DNA of 64,000 nt from Legionella qingyii (GCF_003184185.1 NZ_QHJG01000028.1:1-64000), one strand, 5' to 3'. Counted from the first letter of the stretch, positions 16,422 through 26,410 are shown. The notes: generated by a model not told the origin, from the sequence alone. Translations and numbers: made by a program.

Positions 16422-16979
16422 ATGAACAGTGTATTTCGTGACAATGTGCTTTCAAAAAATAAAGTGTTGCTTCATCTGACATTGGCTTGGGCTGTCACTG
16501 CTACTCTTGCTGTGTTAATTTTAGGTGGGCTTTGCGTTCATGTCGTTAATAATAAAGAAACGCATTGGCTGCCCATTTGTACCGAGGACGGGTACTTCTT
16601 AAGTAATTCTTCTTTTTCTCCTTCTTACATTAAAGACATGACTAAGAAGGTCATTCAATTACGATTAACCTACAATCCAGATACAGTTGCTGCCCGATTT
16701 GCCTCACTAGCCCATTTAATTCCTGCATCTCATCAAGAGGCATTCAAAAACATTCTGGACTCAGAGTCAGCCGTTGTGAAAGAAAAAAACATTAGTTCCG
16801 TATTTTATGAAAAGAACATTCACATTGATGAATCCACCCTGCAAGCCAAGGTAGACGGAACGTTAAATCGAACCAGTCATGGTCTTGAAGTGAAACCACA
16901 AAAGAAAATTTATTTAGTCCAGTTTGCTCATTCAAACGGGATGATGTGGCCTAAAGCGATTAAGGAGATCCGTCAATGA
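16422..16979 (+). CDS. traE: TraE, VirB8-like inner-membrane T4SS protein
   Basis: This 185-aa protein has one N-terminal membrane helix (about residues 20-45, LAWAVTATLAVLILGGLCVHV) and a periplasmic domain, as in F TraE (188 aa). Typical features are SPSYIKDMTKKVIQLRLTYNPDTV and the final GLEVKPQKKIYLVQF strand. It should sit in the inner-membrane complex linking the ATPases to the outer core. It overlaps traK by 4 bases (ATGA). Confidence 0.9.
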   Translation: MNSVFRDNVLSKNKVLLHLTLAWAVTATLAVLILGGLCVHVVNNKETHWLPICTEDGYFLSNSSFSPSYIKDMTKKVIQLRLTYNPDTVAARFASLAHLIPASHQEAFKNILDSESAVVKEKNISSVFYEKNIHIDESTLQAKVDGTLNRTSHGLEVKPQKKIYLVQFAHSNGMMWPKAIKEIRQ

Positions 16980-17695
16980 ACGCACTTCGACTCTTCATGT
17001 TAAGTAGCGTGTTTACTACCTCATTGCATGCTGGCAATACAGTAGACACATTTAAATTTGAGGAAGGGGAGCGATTTACGCTGTCTTTGTCTTCGCTTAA
17101 TTTTAATCGCATTGATGTAGAAGGAGAGCGCATTGTTAAAGTCAGCTTCCCTGAACACTCCTTTATCGTAGAACAAAGCAAAGAATCTGAGGATGATTTG
17201 GATGGTGCTGTGGTTTTAAAGCCCTTAGCGCATATTCCCTTAACCGTTTATTTCACCACCAATCTCAATCATCATTTTTCAGCCACCGTTTCTCCGACTG
17301 ATGATTTAGGTAAAACCATTAAATTAGTATCTAAAAAATTAAAAGGGTTTGATTATGCAAAGGCGCAAGAGCAGATCCAATACCAACAAAGTGATTTAAT
17401 GACGGCGCTTATGGAGGGAACTACACCTTCCGGTTTTCAAGAAGTGGGCATAAAACCCACAACCTTTCGGCTGCATAAGCAGTTAAAAGTAACCCTGGTG
17501 AAACAAGTCCGAGGCAAAGAGTCTTCTGGCTATGTGTATCGCATTGAAAATCAATCCAATAAACCCATGGAATTAACACCAACATTATTCGAACACCCCA
17601 AATTGATGACGATGGAGTTGTCCGAAAAAATGCTGCAGCCCAGTCAAACCGCCTATTTGTATGGCATTTACCGTGAACAATCCAACATCGGGTAA
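16976..17695 (+). CDS. traK: TraK, secretin-like outer-core T4SS protein
   Basis: This 239-aa protein is exported by a signal peptide (MNALRLFMLSSVFTTSLHAG, cleavage about residue 19). It forms with TraV and TraB the outer-membrane core, where TraK corresponds to VirB9. Beta-rich segments such as FNRIDVEGERIVKVSFPEHS match the N-terminal domain. The C-terminal part (YVYRIENQSNKPMELTPTLF) matches the TraV-binding domain. The length is as in F TraK (242 aa). Confidence 0.9.
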   Translation: MNALRLFMLSSVFTTSLHAGNTVDTFKFEEGERFTLSLSSLNFNRIDVEGERIVKVSFPEHSFIVEQSKESEDDLDGAVVLKPLAHIPLTVYFTTNLNHHFSATVSPTDDLGKTIKLVSKKLKGFDYAKAQEQIQYQQSDLMTALMEGTTPSGFQEVGIKPTTFRLHKQLKVTLVKQVRGKESSGYVYRIENQSNKPMELTPTLFEHPKLMTMELSEKMLQPSQTAYLYGIYREQSNIG

Positions 17696-17709
17696 TAAGG
17701 AAGCGTGTC

Positions 17710-19158
17710 ATGATGAAATCGTTTAAAAAGTTAATGAATAAAAAAGCCAATCCTAATCAGAGTGCCAAAATAGAGCAGCTTCGTAATGGATTGGCTTTTT
17801 TGCTGTTGGGTGGATTGTGTTATGGATTCTATCTGTATTCGTCAAAGCCACAACCTACACTTCCTACCAATAAAAAACCGGTGTTTGATGGGGTGTTAGA
17901 CAGTGCCTTTAGCAAATTAAGTGATGAAGCGGTACTTGAAAAACAACAACGCCAAATTGATGCACTTAAAGCGGTGGTAGAAAAAAATAAAAAGAGTACA
18001 CCTAATAAATCAAACGATTTGGTTTCGGAGAACCAAGCCTTATTAAACGCCATGCAAAAACAATTAGAGAAGCTTGCGCTTGAAAATAAGGAAATCAACG
18101 GAAAACTACAGGTGGCGTTGCTTAAAAACTCCCAAACCAGTTTAGCGGCAGTGGCTGCAAGACCGCCTACACGTGAAGAAATCGAGGCACGTCATAAACA
18201 ACGCATACAAGACGAAAAAGCCTATTATGGCAAAGCGGGTCTTGAAACAGTTCACTTTAATTACCGCCGTCAACAAAAAGAAGAGCGCACACCGGATAAT
18301 TACGTCTGGGCAGGAACTCATGCTGAAGGCATTTTACTGAGCGGAGCTAAAGGGGATGCTGGGATTAATGGTGCTAAAAATATGGGAACGGCACTCATTC
18401 GCTTGGATTCTAATGGCATTATGCCCAATAACCGCCATTCACGCCTTAACGGTTGTCTGGCTATTGTCTCTACTTATGGGGATTTGTCCGATGATGCCGT
18501 AGTGATGCACCTTGAAACTCTCTCGTGTGCGAAACCTAATTTAAGCTTTGAGCAAAAGGTGTATGGGGCGGTTTATGACCTGGATGCGATGCAAGACTTA
18601 CGCGGTACATCCATTTTAAAAACTAAACCTCTTTTAGAATACAGTGCGGCTGCAGGAATTTTAGCAGGCTTTGGGGATGGGCTTAAAAACCTCAATACAG
18701 CGCAGACTATTAATCCAGGCGCAGGTACCATTACGACTTATGGTCAGGCTTCCACGTTGATGCAATCCGCAGCAGGAGGGGCGGTGAGTAATCCGGCCAA
18801 TAAAATCTCCGACTATATCATGAAAATCGCTGATATTTATCATCCTTTGGTGGTGGCGCGTGCAGGGCGGCGTGTATCCATCATGTTTACCAAAGGTTTT
18901 TGGATTGATAGGGCGCACCAATCGTTTGAATCGGGTAGATCCATTGATAATCAATCGGCTCAAAATGAGGCTGCAATTACCACAACCATTAGCCGAGCAG
19001 GCGGTGAAGCAGGGGAGAGTGGCAGTCGTGAGCCTTCAGCCCCACAGTCCACGTTCCAATCCGATACGCAAACCGCGCAGCAATTTTTAAATCAGAATGG
19101 GATGTCTAATCAACCCCTCTTTTCAACAGTTAATCCTACAGGAGACATACATGGTTAA
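17710..19158 (+). CDS. traB: TraB, VirB10-like T4SS protein
   Basis: This 482-aa protein spans the periplasm between inner and outer membrane. It has one membrane helix near residues 25-44 (LRNGLAFLLLGGLCYGFYLYS). A long coiled coil covers about 55-150 (KQQRQIDALKAVVEKNKKS, ENQALLNAMQKQLEKLALE). The VirB10-like beta barrel follows at about 190-420 (VWAGTHAEGILLSGAKGDAG, MPNNRHSRLNGCLAIVSTYG, ARAGRRVSIMFTKGFW). The tail is low-complexity Gln/Ser. AAGGAA precedes two in-frame ATGs (17710 and 17713). It overlaps the start of the lipoprotein gene. Confidence 0.92.
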   Translation: MMKSFKKLMNKKANPNQSAKIEQLRNGLAFLLLGGLCYGFYLYSSKPQPTLPTNKKPVFDGVLDSAFSKLSDEAVLEKQQRQIDALKAVVEKNKKSTPNKSNDLVSENQALLNAMQKQLEKLALENKEINGKLQVALLKNSQTSLAAVAARPPTREEIEARHKQRIQDEKAYYGKAGLETVHFNYRRQQKEERTPDNYVWAGTHAEGILLSGAKGDAGINGAKNMGTALIRLDSNGIMPNNRHSRLNGCLAIVSTYGDLSDDAVVMHLETLSCAKPNLSFEQKVYGAVYDLDAMQDLRGTSILKTKPLLEYSAAAGILAGFGDGLKNLNTAQTINPGAGTITTYGQASTLMQSAAGGAVSNPANKISDYIMKIADIYHPLVVARAGRRVSIMFTKGFWIDRAHQSFESGRSIDNQSAQNEAAITTTISRAGGEAGESGSREPSAPQSTFQSDTQTAQQFLNQNGMSNQPLFSTVNPTGDIHG

Positions 19159-19375
19159 GGCATGGCTTGTTTTGTTCTGTTGTTCGGCAGTGGCACTTAC
19201 GGGATGTTCTCGATCCATTTTTGATCATCAAGATGTTCGCTGTCCCTTTGTCGAGCGTGGTGGGTGCCAAAGCATGGAGCAGGTGAATCGGATGGTGGAT
19301 GCGCGGCGATTTACACCGGATGGGCAATACGTGCAACAAGAGCAATGTGTAGGCTGCAGCGCCTATTCAAAATAA
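19151..19375 (+). CDS. traV: TraV-like outer-membrane lipoprotein, very short
   Basis: This 74-aa lipoprotein has a lipobox, SAVALTGC, with the modified cysteine at about residue 18. The TraV-like DVRCPFVERGGCQSMEQVNRMV motif follows. F TraV is about 171 aa, so this copy keeps only the N-terminal anchor and the cysteine motif. It should anchor TraK in the outer membrane. The ATG at 19151 is chosen because it directly precedes the signal sequence; AGGAG lies 6 bases upstream. It overlaps the end of traB by 8 bases. Confidence 0.8.
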   Translation: MVKAWLVLFCCSAVALTGCSRSIFDHQDVRCPFVERGGCQSMEQVNRMVDARRFTPDGQYVQQEQCVGCSAYSK

Positions 19376-19404
19376 ATGAAACGGAAACTTTTTTAGGATT
19401 AACT

Positions 19405-21984
19405 ATGTTCGCAACACTAAAAAAATACGTCCAGGGTTTTAGGAATTCAATTGATGATTATTTGGTGGACGGGGAAGAGGAATCGTCTTCTCAAAATACC
19501 TTAAATGTAGGCGATCACCAATATCCTCTTTTTTGTAAGGAGCTTCCTTATCAATATTATGATGAGGAATCGCATTTATTTATTAATCGCTGGAATACAG
19601 GCTTATTGTACCGCATTACCCCGTTAACCGGTGCGAATGAAAAAATTGCAGAGCAGTTGGATTCAATTTTAAGAACCAAGGTTTCTGATGAATTTACCTT
19701 GCAGCTCATCTTAGTCAAACACAATCAAGTGGGGCCTGAGCTGGATGTTTTTTCAAAGCAGTTCATGAATCCAGATTTTGAGCAATTAAGTGTGATGGGT
19801 AAAAGTCTGCGTTCGTTTTATGGTGAGGCGGCAGTTCATGGATTTAAAACCAATACCAATGTCAATCCTCGAATTACACAAACCGAATGTTATATCGTTG
19901 TTGATAAAATCAAGGGAAAAAATGAGGAAGACGCTAAAGCCTGCTTTGCTCAATTTCGTATTGCCTTTGAAGCCTCGCTCATGTCAGCCAAAATTGGTTT
20001 TAGAACCTGTAATGCTGAAGAGTTATTACGTTTACTTCATTTTTATCTGGCTCATGAACCCGATAATATTTACCCAAAAATATCCTCTTATGATCCAAAA
20101 ACACTCATTCAACATCAGGTGGTTGGCCGTGATTTTGATGTAGAGGTGGCCAAAGAAGGCTTACTTTTTAAAGGGGTTAATAATCAAGGAATGGCCTTTG
20201 AAACGGTGGCTTCCGTGATGACCATCGATGGTTTACCAGGTGAATACCATCTTTGGGATAATATTAATAACAGCGCCAATATTTTTAATCCTGAGCAAAG
20301 CATTCCCTGTAATCACATTATTTCTGTGACCTACCTGGTTGCCGAACAAAATAAAGCTCAAGGGCGTGCGAATCGCAAAACGAGTGATTTGGATAAAAAA
20401 GCGAAGAGCGATTATGCGTTGCATGTGGCAGGGACAGAAAGAAAAGCACGTGAATGGCGTCATTTTCGTGATGATTTGGCTTCAGGAAAGACACGTTCTT
20501 GTAAGATGCTCTATAACGTCGTGTTGTTTTCCAGACGTGCTGAATATGCCCGAGATGTGGAGGCAGCCCGTACTTGTTTTTCTTATAACGGTATTAAGCT
20601 TGCGTTAAGCCGCAGGATGCAAACCCCTTATTTTTTGGCAACATTGCCTTTTTTATTTACGAACCATCTCCAAAAAGGATTTCAACTACCCACGATGATG
20701 TGGCCTATTTCCTCATGGAATGCGACTCAATACATGCCACTTTTGTCAGATTGGTCAGGGACGGGATCGGGTATTTTATTGCCGACATTACGTAATCAAT
20801 TTTCTTGTATTGATCCGTTCTCAGGGAAGCTAGGCACAAACTACAACATTTCTGTGACCGGCACCTCAGGCGGGGGAAAGAGTTTTTTTATACAAATGCT
20901 GATGCTCAACGTGCTGTTCAACGGAGGGGATCTCTTTATTGTCGATGTTGGAGGAAGTTATAAGAAGTTATGCCATGCTTTAGGTGGCGTGTATTTGGAA
21001 TACTCCAATTTGGCAATGAATCCCTTTACTCATGTCACGAATATTGGCAAAGAAATACAGCATATTCTTTCCTTGTTTCAATTATTAGCGTGCGCTAAGG
21101 ATGGAGCCAGTGATGATGATCGCGGGACGTTACGTGAGGCCATACTGCAGGCGTTTTCTGAACATCAACAAACCACGTTAATTGACAACGTTCAAAGTAA
21201 GCTTTTGGAATTGCATCAAAACGACCGAGAAAAATACCCTACAGGGAAAATTCTGGCGAAAAATCTTGATCCCTATTGCACTCATTCAGAGCACGGTACT
21301 GTTTTTAATGCACCCTCTAAATTAGCGCCTGATGCCCGCATTATTGTCGTGGATTTAAAAGAAATTGAGGACGATGAACACATTCGTGCACCGGTATTGC
21401 TGTCTATTTTGTCTCAGTTTCAAGGCCGGATGTTTAATTCCGATCGCAGCCGTCAAAAAATGTGCATTATTGATGAGGCCTGGTCTTTATTCTCTGGTGA
21501 TCAAATTGCAGTGAATTTCATTAATCGAGGGTTTCGTACTGGACGGCGGCATAATGCGTCCTTTGTAACAATCACGCAAGGTATTGATGATTACTACGCA
21601 TTTCCTGAAGCACGTGCTGCTTGGGAAAACTCGGCAATCAAACTCATTTTTCTTCAAGATGGAGACTCCCTCATCAAGCACCAACAGGAGCATAACACGT
21701 TTTCTGATTTTGAATTTAAATTACTTTCTGGTTTTCCTAAAGCGAAGGATGCTGGATTTTCGCAAGTTCTTGTTCGTGCAGACGGCATTTCTTCCTTTCA
21801 TCGGCTTTTTGTTGATCCGTTTACGAAGGTCTTATTGTCTTCTGATGGACGTGATTATCAAGCAGTAATGAATTACATCGAGCAAGGGTATTCATACATT
21901 CATGCCGCGATGCTGGTAGCTAACAAACATTATGATTTATCCAAAAACGTGTTGGTAGAAGGAGGGCTTGCCGATGCTGCGTAA
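19405..21984 (+). CDS. traC: TraC, VirB4-like T4SS ATPase
   Basis: This 859-aa cytoplasmic ATPase energises pilus assembly. The Walker A box GTSGGGKS is at about residues 486-493 and the Walker B stretch KMCIIDEAW at about 684-692. Family landmarks such as KELPYQYYDEESHLFINRWNTG near the N-terminus and FRTGRRHNASFVTITQG after Walker B agree with F TraC (875 aa). The ATG at 19405 follows a TTAGGA ribosome site; an upstream in-frame start at 19264 would run through traV in another frame and is rejected. It overlaps trbI by 17 bases. Confidence 0.93.
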   Translation: MFATLKKYVQGFRNSIDDYLVDGEEESSSQNTLNVGDHQYPLFCKELPYQYYDEESHLFINRWNTGLLYRITPLTGANEKIAEQLDSILRTKVSDEFTLQLILVKHNQVGPELDVFSKQFMNPDFEQLSVMGKSLRSFYGEAAVHGFKTNTNVNPRITQTECYIVVDKIKGKNEEDAKACFAQFRIAFEASLMSAKIGFRTCNAEELLRLLHFYLAHEPDNIYPKISSYDPKTLIQHQVVGRDFDVEVAKEGLLFKGVNNQGMAFETVASVMTIDGLPGEYHLWDNINNSANIFNPEQSIPCNHIISVTYLVAEQNKAQGRANRKTSDLDKKAKSDYALHVAGTERKAREWRHFRDDLASGKTRSCKMLYNVVLFSRRAEYARDVEAARTCFSYNGIKLALSRRMQTPYFLATLPFLFTNHLQKGFQLPTMMWPISSWNATQYMPLLSDWSGTGSGILLPTLRNQFSCIDPFSGKLGTNYNISVTGTSGGGKSFFIQMLMLNVLFNGGDLFIVDVGGSYKKLCHALGGVYLEYSNLAMNPFTHVTNIGKEIQHILSLFQLLACAKDGASDDDRGTLREAILQAFSEHQQTTLIDNVQSKLLELHQNDREKYPTGKILAKNLDPYCTHSEHGTVFNAPSKLAPDARIIVVDLKEIEDDEHIRAPVLLSILSQFQGRMFNSDRSRQKMCIIDEAWSLFSGDQIAVNFINRGFRTGRRHNASFVTITQGIDDYYAFPEARAAWENSAIKLIFLQDGDSLIKHQQEHNTFSDFEFKLLSGFPKAKDAGFSQVLVRADGISSFHRLFVDPFTKVLLSSDGRDYQAVMNYIEQGYSYIHAAMLVANKHYDLSKNVLVEGGLADAA

Positions 21985-22309
21985 TTATAAGGCTCAACTC
22001 TTAATTCTAGCGGTTCTAATCTTGTCTGGCATGGTGTTATGGGGCTTGCACAAGCCTACACTGATTGCTGTCGTGGATATGCAGCGCTTACTTAATCAGC
22101 CTGCAGTTTTATTGAGTCAAAGTAACTTATCAGAACAGGAACAAAAAAAGATATTAAAGCAGTATTCGTCGTTGTTGCCTCAGGTCTTATCACAGTATGG
22201 GGCTTCTCATCATGTAACCCTAATCACTGCAACAGTGATTTCCAGTGGACGGTTTGATGTGACGGATGAGGTGATTGCCGCAACCTTGGACCAGCAGGGT
22301 GCATTATGA
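21968..22309 (+). CDS. trbI: TrbI, F-type conjugation protein
   Basis: This 113-aa protein has one N-terminal membrane helix (KAQLLILAVLILSGMVLWGL). The TrbI-family pattern follows: LIAVVDMQRLLNQPAVLL, then YSSLLPQVLSQYGASHHVTLI and VISSGRFDVTDEVI. In F, TrbI influences pilus outgrowth or retraction. The gene overlaps both neighbours (traC by 17 bases, traW by 4), which is the usual F order C-trbI-W. Confidence 0.85.
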   Translation: MPMLRNYKAQLLILAVLILSGMVLWGLHKPTLIAVVDMQRLLNQPAVLLSQSNLSEQEQKKILKQYSSLLPQVLSQYGASHHVTLITATVISSGRFDVTDEVIAATLDQQGAL

Positions 22310-22932
22310 AGAACGTAGCGGGGTTGGTTGTGGCAATTTTAATGAACGTTGCTCCGGTGTATGCCAAAAACTTAGGCAATTACGGCCAGCTTTTTCCTGT
22401 GGTTGAGAAAGACATCCGCGAGGTCATCATGACGAAGCTGCATCGCTTAGAACAATCAGGCGCCTTGAAACAGCATCAACAAAAAATAGTGGCGCGAGTG
22501 GAGGAGCACGTAAGAAGACCCAAGCCTCTTCATTTACCCACGACAACGACTCCTCAAACGCATGAATTAGATCCAAGTATCGTCGTGAACCAAACGCTTT
22601 ATGCCCATGATGGGACGGTGATTGCTAAGAAAGGGACGCATCTTAATCCTTTTGAACATGTGTCTTTTTCTAAAACGCTGTTTTTTTTCGATGCCGATGA
22701 TCCAAAGCAACTTGCTTGGGTCAAAGCGCATTACACGCATTTTGACCAGGTTAAATTTATTTTAACCGGAGGGGATGTTAAGGCGGCTTCCGAAGTTTTG
22801 GGTTCGGTATATTTTGATTTGGAAGGACGCTTGAGTAGTTATTTTCACTTAAAGCATGTGCCTTCTGTGGTCAGCCAGAAGAGATTGGTTTGGCGTATTC
22901 AAGAAATTGGACAACACGAGTTACGCAAATAG
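22306..22932 (+). CDS. traW: TraW, periplasmic pilus-assembly protein
   Basis: This 208-aa protein has a signal peptide (VVAILMNVAPVYA). It shows the TraW layout: NYGQLFPVVEKDIREVIMTKLHRLEQ near the N-terminus, VNQTLYAHDGTVIAKKGTHLNP in the centre, and KFILTGGDVKAASEVLGSVYFD in the C-terminal half. TraW acts with TrbC and TraU in pilus assembly. It lies in the standard W-U-trbC order, separated from traU by 11 bases. Confidence 0.9.
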   Translation: MKNVAGLVVAILMNVAPVYAKNLGNYGQLFPVVEKDIREVIMTKLHRLEQSGALKQHQQKIVARVEEHVRRPKPLHLPTTTTPQTHELDPSIVVNQTLYAHDGTVIAKKGTHLNPFEHVSFSKTLFFFDADDPKQLAWVKAHYTHFDQVKFILTGGDVKAASEVLGSVYFDLEGRLSSYFHLKHVPSVVSQKRLVWRIQEIGQHELRK

Positions 22933-22943
22933 GAGTAAGTACT

Positions 22944-23939
22944 ATGAATAAAAAAACGTTGATTGCTCGATTCATGGTGCTGTTTTTATTGAGCTCGCCA
23001 AGCTTTGTTTATGCGTCTCAATGCAAAGGGCACTTTGTTAATCCAATTACTGATGTCTGCTGGAATTGTTTGTTTCCACTCACCATTGGCAGCAGTGAGG
23101 TGGTTAAGAGCAGTTATCCTGATACAAACAATCCAGGCAATCCTTTGTGCTTATGCCCCACGCCCATTGGCGAGCGTTTAGGCGTCACCACTGGTTATTG
23201 GGAGCCTGCTGCTTTGGTTGATGTGACACCGAAACCCTGGTGCATGGTCAATTTAGGTGTGCAGCTGAATGTTACAAAAAAAGGGTTAGGCGGCTCCCAG
23301 ATGCCAGAGGTGGATGGGCGAGGTGCGTTCTATTACGTTCATTGGTACAAATACCCTCTGGTGTATTGGCTGCAGGTGTTAACGTCCTTAGGGTGTATGG
23401 AAACGGAAGATTTTGACATCTTATATCCATCAGAGTTAGACCCCACCTGGAATGACTCCGAACTGGCTTTTGTTCTAAATCCTGAAGCTGTTTTATTTAC
23501 TTCGCCTCCTGCACGAGCTTCTTGTGCCTTTGATGCGAGTAAAGCACTTGCAGGCACCGCCGTGAACAGCCTTTTTTGGTGTCAGGGTGCACAAGGCTCT
23601 ACGTATCCATTAACGGGTTTTGTTGCACACCAGGCAAGTCCCATAAGTACCGCAGCCTTACTTGCCGAACGCGTTGATTTTAAATTGCATCGACCACCAA
23701 CACCTGCGATACGCGATTCAATAGGCCAAGATTGGCCTGCAGTATGTCACACCTATGCATCGAGCATTATGCCCAAAGATCGTTATCGCTATCAGCTAGT
23801 GAATACCTTGCCTGAGGCGCGTCAATGTCATCCGTTTGGGCAATCAGTGATTAGTTGGGAAGCAGGGCACACCTATCCAGGTGACGGAGACAATTTTGGG
23901 TTTTTGATTTGGAAGAAAAGAAACTGTTGTTTTCTTTAA
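22944..23939 (+). CDS. traU: TraU, periplasmic transfer protein
   Basis: This 331-aa cysteine-rich exported protein is needed for efficient DNA transfer. A signal peptide ends near SPSFVYAS. The mature start CKGHFVNPITDVCWNCLFPLTIGS is a clear TraU signature, and GRGAFYYVHWYKYPLVYWLQV lies mid-protein. About twelve cysteines suggest dependence on the TrbB disulfide enzyme of the same operon. The ATG at 22944 follows AGGAGT by 8 bases; an earlier in-frame ATG at 22890 lies inside traW and was not used. Confidence 0.92.
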   Translation: MNKKTLIARFMVLFLLSSPSFVYASQCKGHFVNPITDVCWNCLFPLTIGSSEVVKSSYPDTNNPGNPLCLCPTPIGERLGVTTGYWEPAALVDVTPKPWCMVNLGVQLNVTKKGLGGSQMPEVDGRGAFYYVHWYKYPLVYWLQVLTSLGCMETEDFDILYPSELDPTWNDSELAFVLNPEAVLFTSPPARASCAFDASKALAGTAVNSLFWCQGAQGSTYPLTGFVAHQASPISTAALLAERVDFKLHRPPTPAIRDSIGQDWPAVCHTYASSIMPKDRYRYQLVNTLPEARQCHPFGQSVISWEAGHTYPGDGDNFGFLIWKKRNCCFL

Positions 23940-23955
23940 ATGATGGGGATGAATC

Positions 23956-24618
23956 ATGAATGCATTTGGAGTTTTTTTAAGTAGCCTGTTTTTAGCCACA
24001 GCAAGTCATGCCAATGTGAATGATTTTCTTAATGAGGCATCGGCAACAGGGAAGACAGCACACGATTCAGTAAGCCAGGATACGTTGGCGCATTGGAATG
24101 CAGCATCCAATCAATCCATTGCCCAAAATAAGACTTTGATTGATCAAATTATTGAGCAATCACGCGATGGAACTCCTGTTGCTCAAAAAGGCCAAACTGT
24201 TGATGGAGCAGTATTATTTGTTTCTTTTTCCATGCCCGAATCTTTGTTGTTTTCACTGAGCGATGAGGCAGCTTCTTATAAAATTCCAGTAGTGATTAAT
24301 GGTTTGATTGATGGGGATTTTAAAAAAACCATTACGGCGTTTTCTAAGCTTCATGCTAAGGCAAAAGAATCCAAATGGGCATTTAATGGGGTGTCGGTTG
24401 ATCCTTTATGGTTTGAACAATTTCATATTACTGCAGTACCTGCATTGGTTGTAAGTAAAAGGCCTAGCTCTTGTGGGCAGCAATTACTTTGTCCTGAACA
24501 GACTTATGATGTGGTGTATGGCAATGCGTCTATAAAAAACAGTTTACAACTCATAGCGCAGAAAGGTGATAGTGCCAATGAGGTGGCGCAGGCTCTTTTG
24601 GAGAATGCTAATGCTTAA
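23956..24618 (+). CDS. trbC: TrbC, F-type pilus-assembly protein
   Basis: This 220-aa periplasmic protein has a signal peptide (FLSSLFLATASHA). Its thioredoxin-like TrbC domain has GAVLFVSFSMPESLLFSLSDEA, VVINGLIDGDFKKT and VDPLWFEQFHITAVPALVV. It has no CxxC motif, so it is structural rather than catalytic. In F it cooperates with TraW. Its last codons overlap traN by 8 bases. Confidence 0.9.
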   Translation: MNAFGVFLSSLFLATASHANVNDFLNEASATGKTAHDSVSQDTLAHWNAASNQSIAQNKTLIDQIIEQSRDGTPVAQKGQTVDGAVLFVSFSMPESLLFSLSDEAASYKIPVVINGLIDGDFKKTITAFSKLHAKAKESKWAFNGVSVDPLWFEQFHITAVPALVVSKRPSSCGQQLLCPEQTYDVVYGNASIKNSLQLIAQKGDSANEVAQALLENANA

Positions 24619-26410
24619 GTGGGGTGTGTTGATGGCACTACTTTCTATGGGTTGTTTTGCGAATCAAACAGGGACCGATTTTAACGGTTTTAAAAAGTAT
24701 GCTAAATCGTTAAATGCCCAACCCAAAGAGGCTATGCGTGGGTTTGAACCTCAAGCGATTTTTGAAAAGTATTCAGAGCATCCCGCACAAGAAGGATATT
24801 ATCAAGGGGTTCAAAAGGAACAAACGGATTTATCAACTCAGGCTAATGCGGCGATTAAAAATGATCCTGGTGCTCAAACCGTTATTGATCATTTTGGAAC
24901 AAACAAATTTGAACTCAATCAAGCCAATTCCGTATTGGCTCAATCCCAGTTGATTCAGGCTGAAAGTTATGCGATTACGCATGGACAATCCAATGATCGC
25001 ATTCAATGCTCGAATCAAAAGCCTCTCTGCACGATGAAGACGCATGAAGAACAATGTTTCAGCTCTCGTTCATTGCCCGATCAAACTTGCTCCCAGAACC
25101 TTAAGGTCCTGGTGGCTTCTGAAAAAGTAGTGCAACGCGCTGATTTTTCGTTTTATGTTGCTAAAAAATGGACCGGAGTGATTACCGTAAATTTGGTGAC
25201 TGGAGCAATCACTAATGCTGTGGGCGGCTCGGTTCCTTATCCCATTCGAATGAAGCATCCTTGTGATGGCATGAGTGTCACCATTCATTCGATACGAAAT
25301 AATGGTGCGAATGCTTATTGGGTTCAGGTAATTGGCACTCCAACGTGTGCGAATAATGGGTTATTGACCTTTTATATTAATAAAGGATGGGGACGAGTCT
25401 ATCCCATTCAAGTTGCTTTGACGGTCACAGCACACTCCAAACCCTACATTAGTCAAGAGTATTGGGATAATCATTGTACGAGCTTTGAAAATAAGGGGTC
25501 GCTGTGTCGAATCAAAAAAGAAAAATGCACGGATACTCAGTCCCCTAAAGTAATTGATGGTCTTCCCATATCTCGTGCGTGTTGGGCAAAAGAATTGACG
25601 TATTCTTGTTCCAGTGCTGCCGCTGATGAATGCCTCGCACAGAAAAACAAAGGGTGTTTCCAAACAGCATCAGAATGTGCGCGTTTTGATGAGCAAACTT
25701 GTGCTTTGTATAAGCAGACGTACAGTTGCCAGGAAAATGTGTGTGAAGCCCCTATTGAATGCATTAAAGACTTATTTTGCGCTGATGGTGAGTGCACGGA
25801 GCATTCCCAAACTCAAAACAGTGATTTTGGGCAAAGCGTTTCTTCTTTAGCAGTTGTAGGAGAAGCGGGGCATGAATTAAGCCAACAACCGAATGCGTCT
25901 CTTTTTGGCGGACAAGCCGTGCAATGCAAAATATGGCCCTTGGATCTTATTGATTGTTGCCATGATAAAGGATGGGGAAAAGACATTGATTTGCTTCATT
26001 GTCGTGAGGAAGATAAAGCGCTGGGGCGCGCTAAATTAAATTATGTGGCTCATTATCTAGGCGAATATTGTAGTGAAAAAGTGGCTGGGGTTTGTTTAGA
26101 ACATAAACGCTCTTATTGTGTCTTTCCAAGCAAAATGGCCCGAATTATCCAAGAGGCCCGTCTTACACAAGTGAATGCCCGTGGTTTGGGTGATGCAGAG
26201 CATCCAACCTGTGCAGGAATGAGTGTGGCAGAACTGCAGAAAATGGATTTGGGGCGGGTTGATTTTGTAACACCTATTTATCCCTTTGGTCATGGGATAC
26301 CTAATAAAGCGGCAGGGATTGCAGGTGATCTAAAGATTAAATCTCAAGATCCTAAAAAGTCCATTGATGAAGTCACCCGAAGAATGCAAAAAAAGGCAGG
26401 TGAATTATGA
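24611..26410 (+). CDS. traN: TraN, outer-membrane mating-pair stabilisation protein
   Basis: This 599-aa cysteine-rich outer-membrane protein stabilises contact with the recipient. A signal peptide is followed by a helical N-terminus. A long cysteine-rich central/C-terminal part follows (for example CSSAAADECLAQKNKGC, CEAPIECIKDLFCADGEC, KIWPLDLIDCCHDKGWGK). The last motif, with paired cysteines, is typical of TraN. The length is close to F TraN (602 aa). The ATG at 24611 has TTTGGAG 7 bases upstream. In F-like plasmids variation of TraN decides recipient preference, so the central region is where host specificity could be sought. Confidence 0.9.
   Translation: MLKWGVLMALLSMGCFANQTGTDFNGFKKYAKSLNAQPKEAMRGFEPQAIFEKYSEHPAQEGYYQGVQKEQTDLSTQANAAIKNDPGAQTVIDHFGTNKFELNQANSVLAQSQLIQAESYAITHGQSNDRIQCSNQKPLCTMKTHEEQCFSSRSLPDQTCSQNLKVLVASEKVVQRADFSFYVAKKWTGVITVNLVTGAITNAVGGSVPYPIRMKHPCDGMSVTIHSIRNNGANAYWVQVIGTPTCANNGLLTFYINKGWGRVYPIQVALTVTAHSKPYISQEYWDNHCTSFENKGSLCRIKKEKCTDTQSPKVIDGLPISRACWAKELTYSCSSAAADECLAQKNKGCFQTASECARFDEQTCALYKQTYSCQENVCEAPIECIKDLFCADGECTEHSQTQNSDFGQSVSSLAVVGEAGHELSQQPNASLFGGQAVQCKIWPLDLIDCCHDKGWGKDIDLLHCREEDKALGRAKLNYVAHYLGEYCSEKVAGVCLEHKRSYCVFPSKMARIIQEARLTQVNARGLGDAEHPTCAGMSVAELQKMDLGRVDFVTPIYPFGHGIPNKAAGIAGDLKIKSQDPKKSIDEVTRRMQKKAGEL

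Noticed and set aside
19264..19404. Upstream extension of traC
   Set aside because: It lies within traV in another frame; the ATG at 19405 has a ribosome site and fits the family length.
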